Of a stretch of DNA of 64,000 nt, positions 57,307 through 64,000 are shown one piece after another. Within the stretch, counting starts at the first letter, position 1. Every line of letters starts with the position of its first letter. The stretch lies in assembly GCF_030439915.1 (NCBI RefSeq), contig NZ_JAQFJG010000001.1, positions 62,001 to 126,000 on the forward strand, written 5' to 3'. Source of the stretch: Streptococcus sp. SPS1. GTDB lineage: Bacteria > Bacillota > Bacilli > Lactobacillales > Streptococcaceae. The position numbers and the translations under genes are program-made. The notes beneath the pieces are model-generated. The model was not told the DNA's origin and made no database searches. It saw only the letters and a program-made list of their open reading frames with translations.

Positions 57307-59925
57307 TTACAATTTACCTGCTACGGCATCCAACAATTCTCGGATCTTAGCTTGGTTGCTTCCTCCTGCCATGGCCATGTCTGGTTTACCACCACCACGT
57401 CCATCGACGATTGGTGCTAATTCTTTGACAAGGTTTCCTGCATGAAGGTCTTTTGTCTTGCTGGCTACAAGGACATTGACTTTGTCACCGATAGCAGCAA
57501 CTAGGACAAGAAGATCAGAGTAGTCTTTTTGTTTCCAGTTATCTGCAAAGGTACGAAGGGCACCGGCATCTGATACAGACACTTGACTAGCAATGTAACG
57601 GTGGCCATTGACTTCCTTAACGTCTTTGAAAATATCGCCCGCGGCTGCAGCTGCGGCTTTTTCTTTCAACTCAGCATTTTCTTTTTGAAGTTGACGAAGT
57701 TGTTCTTGAAGTCCTTCTACCTTGTGAGGTACTTCCTTGACTTGAGGTGCTTTCAAGGTTGCTGCGACAGCTTTAAGAGCGTCTTCTTGTTCACGGTAGG
57801 CTTCAAAGGCTTCCTTACCAGTCACTGCCAAGATACGGCGAGTTCCTGATCCGATACCTTCTTCTTTGACAATCTTGAATAGGCCAATTTCAGAAGTGTT
57901 GCCAACATGGGTACCACCACAAAGCTCGATAGAGTAGTCACCGATAGTAACAACACGGACTTCCTTGCCGTATTTCTCACCAAAGAGAGCCATAGCTCCC
58001 ATTTCTTTAGCAGTGTCAATATCCGTTTCAACTGTCTTCACTTCAAGAGCTTCCCAGATTTTCTCGTTGACTTGCTGTTCAATGGCACGCAATTCTTCAG
58101 CAGTCACTGCTTGGAAGTGGGTAAAGTCAAAGCGAAGGAATTCAACTTCGTTAAGAGATCCTGCTTGTGTTGCGTGGTTTCCAAGGATATTGTGAAGAGC
58201 CGCATGGAGCAAGTGAGTAGCAGTGTGGTTTTTCATGACACGGTGACGACGATTTGTATCGATTGCCAGCGTATATTCTTGGTTCAAGGCAAGCGGTGCA
58301 AGGACTTCAACCGTGTGAAGAGCCTGTCCGTTCGGAGCTTTTTGAACATTTGTCACAGTAGCCACAACCTTACCTGACTCATCCAAGATTTGTCCGTGGT
58401 CAGCGACCTGTCCACCCATTTCAGCGTAGAATGGCGTTTCCGCAAAGATAAGAGAGGCAGTTCCTTCTGACACAGCTTCTACTTCTGCATTGTCAGCCAC
58501 GATAGCCACCAATTTAGAAGACAATTGGCTAGCATTGTAGTTGAAGACACTTTCTACAGTGATGTTTTGAAGGGTTTCATTTTGCATCCCCATTGAGCCA
58601 CCCTTAACAGCTGACGCACGCGCACGTTCTTGCTGTTCTTTCATAGCTGCTTCAAAACCTTCACGGTCTACAGTCATACCAGCTTCTTCAGCGATTTCTT
58701 CAGTCAGTTCAACTGGGAATCCATAAGTGTCGTAAAGTTTAAATACATCTGAACCAGCAATGACAGATTGACCTTTTTCTTTCAAGTCAGCTACAATGCC
58801 TTGGGCAAAGTGTTGACCTGAGTGAAGGGTACGGGCAAATGATTCTTCTTCGCTCTTAACGATTTTTTCGATAAAATCACGTTTTTCAAGCACTTCTGGA
58901 TAGTAGCTTTCCATGATTTTTCCAACAGTTGGAACGAGTTTGTAAAGGAAAGGCTCGTTGATACCCAATTTTTGACCATGCATAGAAGCACGACGGAGAA
59001 GACGGCGAAGGACGTAACCACGACCTTCATTTCCAGGAAGGGCACCATCACCGATGGCAAATGAAAGGGAACGGATGTGGTCAGCGATGACCTTGAAGCT
59101 CATGTTGTCGCCATCTTGGTCATAAACCTTACCAGATAATTTCTCCACTTCACGAATGATTGGCATGAAGAGGTCTGTTTCAAAGTTAGTCTTAGCCCCT
59201 TGGATAACTGCAACCAAACGCTCCAAACCTGCGCCCGTATCAATGTTCTTGTGTGGCAATTCCTTGTACTCGCTACGAGGAACAGCAGGGTCTGCGTTAA
59301 ATTGTGACAAAACGATATTCCAGATTTCTATGTAACGGTCGTTTTCGATATCTTCTGCAAGAAGACGAATACCAATATTTTCTGGGTCAAAGGCTTCTCC
59401 ACGGTCAAAGAAAATCTCTGTATCTGGTCCAGAAGGTCCTGCACCGATTTCCCAGAAGTTGTCCTCAATAGGAATCAAGTGACTTGGATCCACTCCCACT
59501 TCAATCCAGCGGTTATAAGAATCTTTATCATCTGGGTAGTAAGTCATGTAAAGTTTTTCAGCTGGGAAGTCAAACCATTCAGGGCTTGTCAAAAGCTCAT
59601 AAGCCCAAGTGATGGCTTCGTCACGGAAGTAATCTCCGATAGAGAAGTTCCCCAACATTTCAAACATGGTATGGTGACGTGCAGTCTTCCCTACGTTCTC
59701 GATATCGTTAGTACGAATAGCCTTTTGGGCATTGGTAATACGTGGATTTTCAGGGATAATGGTCCCGTCAAAGTATTTCTTAAGCGTTGCTACCCCAGAG
59801 TTGATCCACAAAAGTGTTGGGTCATTTACAGGAACCAAGCTCACTGATGGTTCTACAGAGTGACCTTTGGTCGCCCAGAAATCAAGCCACATTTGGCGTA
59901 CTTGTGCACTAGATAGTTGTTTCAT
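57307..59925 (-). CDS. alaS: Alanine--tRNA ligase
   Basis: An 872-residue class II synthetase charging tRNA-Ala. The catalytic core (1-440) includes [10 protein letters not shown] and the motif 2/3 regions. The editing domain has the zinc-binding [11 protein letters not shown] and CGGTHVG. The C-terminal DHHA1 region ends [12 protein letters not shown]. Full length. It is the second gene after the LURP-one-like gene, under an alanine T-box. Spacing of 21 bases suggests one transcript. Confidence 0.98.
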   Translation of the reverse strand: MKQLSSAQVRQMWLDFWATKGHSVEPSVSLVPVNDPTLLWINSGVATLKKYFDGTIIPENPRITNAQKAIRTNDIENVGKTARHHTMFEMLGNFSIGDYFRDEAITWAYELLTSPEWFDFPAEKLYMTYYPDDKDSYNRWIEVGVDPSHLIPIEDNFWEIGAGPSGPDTEIFFDRGEAFDPENIGIRLLAEDIENDRYIEIWNIVLSQFNADPAVPRSEYKELPHKNIDTGAGLERLVAVIQGAKTNFETDLFMPIIREVEKLSGKVYDQDGDNMSFKVIADHIRSLSFAIGDGALPGNEGRGYVLRRLLRRASMHGQKLGINEPFLYKLVPTVGKIMESYYPEVLEKRDFIEKIVKSEEESFARTLHSGQHFAQGIVADLKEKGQSVIAGSDVFKLYDTYGFPVELTEEIAEEAGMTVDREGFEAAMKEQQERARASAVKGGSMGMQNETLQNITVESVFNYNASQLSSKLVAIVADNAEVEAVSEGTASLIFAETPFYAEMGGQVADHGQILDESGKVVATVTNVQKAPNGQALHTVEVLAPLALNQEYTLAIDTNRRHRVMKNHTATHLLHAALHNILGNHATQAGSLNEVEFLRFDFTHFQAVTAEELRAIEQQVNEKIWEALEVKTVETDIDTAKEMGAMALFGEKYGKEVRVVTIGDYSIELCGGTHVGNTSEIGLFKIVKEEGIGSGTRRILAVTGKEAFEAYREQEDALKAVAATLKAPQVKEVPHKVEGLQEQLRQLQKENAELKEKAAAAAAGDIFKDVKEVNGHRYIASQVSVSDAGALRTFADNWKQKDYSDLLVLVAAIGDKVNVLVASKTKDLHAGNLVKELAPIVDGRGGGKPDMAMAGGSNQAKIRELLDAVAGKL

Positions 59926-59946
59926 ATTGTCTCCTTATTTACTTGT

Positions 59947-60432
59947 TTAATGTGATTGGCTCTCCAGCATTTCCACATAGTCAATCGCGACACAGAGGGA
60001 AATGACTAGGTCTGCATAAGCGTCCTCAAGAACCGTTACGGTATAGGTAGAGGTCAGATGGAAGAGTTCCTTCTTAATTTCCGCAATCAGCTGATCGCGA
60101 TCATCCAGCAATTTGAAATTCAAATCCCAGATATTGCCTTCGATACGAAGACCTAGATTATCAAACTCATACTTATCTCGCCAGAAGGTCAACTTCTTAC
60201 GAATGACAAAACTCGAGCCATCCCGAAGCTGAATCTCAAAACGAGGAAGCAAGGTCAAGATTTCTTTACTGATCTGACTGACCTGTTCACCAGTCGCATC
60301 ATAGATGGTAAAGGTTTTAGGAATCTTAAAAAATGATCCCTCTACCTGATAGACGATTTCTCCCCTGTCATCCTTGATAGCGAAGCGTTCGCCTCCAAGA
60401 CGAAACTTTTGTTTGACAAGAAATGTTTTCAT
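59947..60432 (-). CDS. LURP-one-related (tubby-like) protein
   Basis: A 161-residue protein of the LURP-one-related/YxjI family, a beta-barrel around a central helix. Function in bacteria is unknown; membrane or lipid contact is suggested for relatives. MKTFLVKQKFRLGGERFAIKD is the typical start. The ATG at 60432 has GGAGG five bases upstream. It is the first gene after the alanine T-box, so it should be induced together with alaS when charged tRNA-Ala is low. Confidence 0.82.
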   Translation of the reverse strand: MKTFLVKQKFRLGGERFAIKDDRGEIVYQVEGSFFKIPKTFTIYDATGEQVSQISKEILTLLPRFEIQLRDGSSFVIRKKLTFWRDKYEFDNLGLRIEGNIWDLNFKLLDDRDQLIAEIKKELFHLTSTYTVTVLEDAYADLVISLCVAIDYVEMLESQSH

Positions 60433-60442
60433 CAACACCTCC

Positions 60443-60625
60443 AAAAATCAAAAGACAAGCTCATATCACGAAGGGCGAAAAACCGCGGTACCACCTTCAT
60501 TCAATGAACTTGTCATTCTCTTATTCTTATGCAATTGTATGATTGAGTAGCATGACTTTCTAGCTTAGATGGCTCGCAGCACCGCCATTTCTCTGGACTA
60601 AGACAATTGAAAATCAATTCTCAAC
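60443..60625 (-). promoter_or_regulatory. T-box leader, alanine-specific
   Basis: On the minus strand, the T-box core AAGGTGGTACCGCG (60484-60497) follows a stem I region with the specifier GCU, an alanine codon, at 60549-60551. The terminator arms GACAAGTTCAT/ATGAGCTTGTC (60504-60514 with 60454-60464) are followed by TTTTGATTTTT. Uncharged tRNA-Ala should favour the antiterminator and switch on the LURP-one-like gene and alaS. Confidence 0.9.
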
Positions 60626-60631
60626 TTTCTT

Positions 60632-60660
60632 ATTATAACGTTTTTTTAAGTCTACGTCAA
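60632..60660 (-). promoter_or_regulatory. Promoter of the T-box transcript
   Basis: On the minus strand: -35 TTGACG, 17-base spacer, -10 TATAAT. Confidence 0.75.
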
Positions 60661-60708
60661 CTGGAAATCATCTCCGGTCACTAAAGAGCTATAAGAGGAA
60701 AGGTAAAT

Positions 60709-61899
60709 CTAGCGACGCGATGAGCGCTGGGTCGTTTGGTTTCGATTGCTCTCTTCCTCTTGTTTTTTCTGTTCTTCTTCCTGTTTTTTCTCAGCTTCCT
60801 TAGCCTCTTGTTTGGCTTTTTCCTCAGCCTCCATAATTAATTTATCCGCCACAGTGTAGCTGTAAATTCCAGCTTCCATGTCAATCACACTCGGTTCTGA
60901 CAATTGTGGCTTAATCTTACTGTAGTAAGGCAATTTCTTACTCATTTCAGAAAGGGGAACCAAAACTTCATCCGAATCATTCATAGTCAATCGAATTAAA
61001 TCTGATGTGACCTTGCTTGGGGCTAGTTCCACCTTTTGGATAGCAGATTTGAGTTCGGGGCTAATTTGAGAAAGTTCTGAGGTAAAGGTCTTGATTTGTT
61101 CGCTGTCATTAAAGAGAACTGATATATAAGTTTCTGGCAGACTCACCAAACTCACCGAACTAGTCTCAAGCTGACCACTGGAAAGAATCGGATAATGGTT
61201 TTCACCAGAAACATAGTAGGCAACAATATCGTATTCCTTGACCTTGATAGTGAACTTGGTTGGAAATTGATAAACAAGCTGAGCTGATTCTACCCAATAG
61301 TTAGACTTGATCTGCTCTTCATATTTTGCCTTGTCTAGCAAAAGGTTAATCGTATAATCCGAATCCTGAATGCCTGAAGCCTGTCGAATATCATCAGCCG
61401 TAGTTTGCACCGTTCCCTCAACACGAATATCCTTCATGGTCGCATAAGGACTGAGTAAGTAAGCAGAGATAATCAATAAAAGCAGACTTGGAAATAAAAT
61501 CGTTAGAGCTCGCAAGATATGGAGGCCAGGAATCTTTGCTTTGGCTGGTTTTTCCTTTTTAGCAAGATTTTTATCCTGTTCCTCCTTCTCTTTAGAACCT
61601 GATTCTCCTATCTCTTCTTCCTCTTTGTCAGCCTCTGAGGATGCTACTTTTTCTTCAGACTCTTCCTTAGCTGATTCTGAGTCTTTTGAATCAGATTCAC
61701 TATCTTGGTCCTCGGTCGCATCTGACTCTTCAGATTTTGAAGCCATTCGAGCTTGTCTTTCCTTTTCCTTCTCCTCAGCTAGGGCTGCTTCTTCTTCAGC
61801 CTTCTTTTTTAGGTATTCTTGGTTTCGTTTCTGCCATTCTGATAACTCTTTCAATTCTTCGAGGATTTCTTTGCCCTCATTTTTCTTATCTTTTGACAT
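60709..61899 (-). CDS. divIB: Cell division protein DivIB/FtsQ
   Basis: A 396-residue bitopic divisome protein. Residues 1-125 are a highly charged Glu/Lys/Ser-rich cytoplasmic region, larger than in most rods, as known for streptococci. A transmembrane helix (about 133-152) is followed by the POTRA domain (MKDIRVEGTVQTTADDI) and the beta domain. A Glu/Gln/Lys-rich C-terminal tail ends the protein. It acts with FtsL and DivIC. Ten bases after murG in the same operon. Confidence 0.93.
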   Translation of the reverse strand: MSKDKKNEGKEILEELKELSEWQKRNQEYLKKKAEEEAALAEEKEKERQARMASKSEESDATEDQDSESDSKDSESAKEESEEKVASSEADKEEEEIGESGSKEKEEQDKNLAKKEKPAKAKIPGLHILRALTILFPSLLLLIISAYLLSPYATMKDIRVEGTVQTTADDIRQASGIQDSDYTINLLLDKAKYEEQIKSNYWVESAQLVYQFPTKFTIKVKEYDIVAYYVSGENHYPILSSGQLETSSVSLVSLPETYISVLFNDSEQIKTFTSELSQISPELKSAIQKVELAPSKVTSDLIRLTMNDSDEVLVPLSEMSKKLPYYSKIKPQLSEPSVIDMEAGIYSYTVADKLIMEAEEKAKQEAKEAEKKQEEEQKKQEEESNRNQTTQRSSRR

Positions 61900-61908
61900 T
61901 TACTTTCC

Positions 61909-62967
61909 TTATGATAAATCTTTTTTCAACAATTGATAAAAATCTGCTAGAGATTTCAATTCCTTTGAAGCCTTCATCTTGGCTTGATAGTCTTCCTTGT
62001 GGCTTAGTAAGTGAGAAAGCTTCTCTTCCAAACTATCCAAGGTCAAATCGCTTTCTTGAAGCTCTTCTGCATAGCCTTTTTTTACAAAGTAAGCCGCATT
62101 TTCAATCTGGTCACCACGACTAGCTTCACGACCAAGTGGCACAATGATATGTAATTTTGCCATGGCCAAGAGCTCAAAAATCGTATTGGCACCACCACGT
62201 GTCACAACAATATCAGCCAATTCCATCAAGGGTTGATAGAGATTGGTTACATAGTCAACACGAAAGAGATTTTGGCTCAACTCGTTCAGACTAGAATCTC
62301 CAGTTAGATTGATAATATTGTAGCGCTCTGTCAGTTCTTTCTTATGGTCTGTCACCAATTGGTTAAAGACACGAGCGCCTGCAGAACCACCGACAAACAA
62401 TACAGTTGGCAATTTAGGATTAAAGTGGGTTTGAATATCCACCAATTCATCGGGTTCTGGACTTTTTTGGTCTGAAACCTTGGTCACTGCTCCCACATGC
62501 TCGACCTTAGCCAAACTTGAAGCCTGTTCAAAAGTTGAATACATTTTCGTCGCAAATTTATAGGCGATTTTATTGGCCAAGCCCATAGATAGGTCAGATT
62601 CGTGAATAAAGACAAGCACTCCTGACACACGCGCAGCGATAACTGGCGGCACAGAGACAAAACCTCCCTTTGAAAAAAGGGCCTGTGGACGAATTCGTAA
62701 CATGATAAAGAGCGATTGGACAATTCCCCAACCAACTTTAAAGACATCCAGCATATTTTGCCAAGAGAAATAACGACGTAATTTTCCAGTCGCAATGGGG
62801 TGGAAAGTGACATCCAAGCCTGACTTGAGGATTTCTTGGTGTTCAATACCACGCTTGTCCCCGATATAGTGGACTTCCCAACCATCTTCGATGAACTTGG
62901 GCATTAACAAAAGATTGAGGGTAACGTGTCCCACCGTCCCCCCACCTGTAAAGACAATTTTTTTCAT
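61909..62967 (-). CDS. murG: UDP-N-acetylglucosamine--undecaprenyl-pyrophosphoryl-MurNAc-pentapeptide transferase
   Basis: A 352-residue GT28 glycosyltransferase that adds GlcNAc to lipid I to make lipid II. The N-terminal [14 protein letters not shown] (slightly different from GGTGGH) and [13 protein letters not shown] loops, and [11 protein letters not shown] in the C-terminal domain, mark the active site. Two bases after murD and followed by divIB, the usual dcw order in streptococci. Confidence 0.96.
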   Translation of the reverse strand: MKKIVFTGGGTVGHVTLNLLLMPKFIEDGWEVHYIGDKRGIEHQEILKSGLDVTFHPIATGKLRRYFSWQNMLDVFKVGWGIVQSLFIMLRIRPQALFSKGGFVSVPPVIAARVSGVLVFIHESDLSMGLANKIAYKFATKMYSTFEQASSLAKVEHVGAVTKVSDQKSPEPDELVDIQTHFNPKLPTVLFVGGSAGARVFNQLVTDHKKELTERYNIINLTGDSSLNELSQNLFRVDYVTNLYQPLMELADIVVTRGGANTIFELLAMAKLHIIVPLGREASRGDQIENAAYFVKKGYAEELQESDLTLDSLEEKLSHLLSHKEDYQAKMKASKELKSLADFYQLLKKDLS

Positions 62968-62968
62968 A

Positions 62969-64000
62969 TTATTCCTTTAACTCCGCTACTGTGTCGATAA
63001 AGAGGTCGCCACGTACTTCAAAGTTAGCATACATATCCCAGCTGGCATTGGCAGGACTGAGAAGAACCACATCTCCTTGAGTCGCAAGTTCATAGGCTTT
63101 GCGGGCCGCATCTGCAATGTCAGTTGCATCCACATATGCTACACCAGCCTTGTCTGCTGCCCGTTTGACACGTTCGGCAGACTGACCGAGGATGACCATC
63201 TTCTTGAGTCCAGTAATGTCTGGCACCAATTCGTCAAACTCATTCCCACGGTCCAAACCACCTGCAATCAAAACGACCTTGCTGTTGTCAAATCCTGATA
63301 AGGCTTTTTGAGTTGCCAAGATATTGGTTGACTTACTATCATTATAGAATTTGACACCCTTGATTTCATCCACAAATTGGAGACGGTGTTTGACACCACC
63401 AAAGGCTGAAAGAGTTTCTTTAATAGTTTGATTGTCTACACCACGGAGCTTGGCTACAGCAATAGTCGCAAGGGCATTTTCCACATTGTGGCTACCTGGA
63501 ACACCGATTTCATTCGCTGCCATGACCACTTCCCCACGGAAGTAGAGTTGACCATCTTCCAGATAAGCTCCATCAACCTTTTCAAGTGTTGAGAATGGTA
63601 CAACTGTAGCTTGTGTTTTAGTAGCCAATTCTTTTGCCAAGTCTTGGTTAAAGTTCAAGACAAGGAAATCAGCCGCTGTCATCTTGTTCTGGATATTCCA
63701 CTTGGCTGCTACATATTCCTCAAAAGAACCATGATAATCGATATGAGTTGGCATGAGGTTGGTAATAACCGCAATCTCAGGATGGAATTCTTGAACACCC
63801 ATGAGTTGGAAAGAAGAAAGTTCCATAACAAGCGTGTCCTCATCTGTCGCAGTTTGGGCCACTTGACTAGCTGGATAGCCGATATTCCCTGATAAAAGGC
63901 CATGTTGTCCAGCAGCAGTCAAAACTTCCCCAATCATGGTCGTTGTGGTTGTTTTTCCATTTGAACCTGTGATACCGATAATTGGCGCCTCTGAAATCAA
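62969..64000 (-). CDS. murD: UDP-N-acetylmuramoyl-L-alanine--D-glutamate ligase, 5' part outside the window
   Basis: A 343-codon fragment of MurD, the ligase adding D-Glu to UDP-MurNAc-Ala. The window holds the central ATP domain ([14 protein letters not shown] near the edge), [16 protein letters not shown] and the C-terminal domain ([27 protein letters not shown]). About 105 N-terminal residues lie beyond the right edge. First of the murD-murG-divIB order. Confidence 0.97.
   Translation of the reverse strand: MISEAPIIGITGSNGKTTTTTMIGEVLTAAGQHGLLSGNIGYPASQVAQTATDEDTLVMELSSFQLMGVQEFHPEIAVITNLMPTHIDYHGSFEEYVAAKWNIQNKMTAADFLVLNFNQDLAKELATKTQATVVPFSTLEKVDGAYLEDGQLYFRGEVVMAANEIGVPGSHNVENALATIAVAKLRGVDNQTIKETLSAFGGVKHRLQFVDEIKGVKFYNDSKSTNILATQKALSGFDNSKVVLIAGGLDRGNEFDELVPDITGLKKMVILGQSAERVKRAADKAGVAYVDATDIADAARKAYELATQGDVVLLSPANASWDMYANFEVRGDLFIDTVAELKE

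Overview
The window is a piece of a low-GC Firmicute chromosome, and most likely a mitis-group Streptococcus (S. pneumoniae, S. mitis, S. pseudopneumoniae or a close relative). The basis is the gene content, read by recall: PdxS/PdxT, NADH oxidase, SlrA-type cyclophilin lipoprotein, MecA, an LCP protein at the end of the aro operon, LicD proteins, and DivIB/MurG/MurD. Seven BOX elements (boxA-boxB-boxC mosaics) support it, because BOX is a signature repeat of pneumococcus and its nearest relatives. There are no rRNA or tRNA genes, no IS transposases and no CRISPR array. murD is cut by the right edge.

Layout. 0-4.2 kb: a small repair/acetyltransferase operon (minus), a DUF1836 regulator plus hemolysin III (plus), and pdxST for pyridoxal phosphate (minus). 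4.2-8.8 kb: a flavin redox block with NADH oxidase (minus, cre-controlled) diverging from apbE and two FMN-reductase genes, the second ending in a twin flavinylation-like tail. 8.9-14.9 kb: khpA-rpsP, a SAP-type gene apparently broken by a BOX, slrA, an ABC-F ATPase, a VanZ-like gene, rlmN and a YutD-like gene. 15-17.3 kb: an accessory island with CPCC zinc-ribbon proteins, an Sm-like protein, pseudogenes and three candidate small RNAs. 17.3-22 kb: sodA, holA, pyrDA, gdhA. 22.3-33 kb: rplJ-rplL with an L10 leader, an amidohydrolase, a heterodimeric ABC exporter, msrAB, hom-thrB, mecA. 33-39.6 kb: a glycopolymer locus with a flippase, three LicD domains (one fused to a polymerase/ligase-like membrane domain) and a GT2. 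39.7-50 kb: LCP protein, the aromatic amino-acid operon and an rRNA methyltransferase. 50-57 kb: an LTA-synthase-like sulfatase, an EcsAB-like ABC pair and cytoplasmic alpha-amylase. 57-64 kb: alaS with its upstream LURP-one-like gene under an alanine T-box, then divIB, murG and murD.

How the parts work together. The shikimate genes (aroD, E, B, C, A, K) with tyrA and pheA make chorismate, tyrosine and phenylalanine precursors in one minus-strand run. The cell-envelope theme is strong: flippase, LicD transferases, GT2, LCP protein, LTA-synthase-like protein, MurD/MurG and DivIB. A redox/stress theme links nox, apbE, the FMN reductases, sodA and msrAB.

The signals I find most worth following are these: (1) the apbE-linked reductase with two tandem DATSGAS motifs; (2) a pair of three-hairpin RNA-like elements sharing a near-identical 50-nt 3' end and bracketing the CPCC cassette; (3) a third small structured RNA with promoter and terminator inside that cassette; (4) the polymerase-LicD fusion; (5) a predicted leaderless rRNA methyltransferase mRNA.
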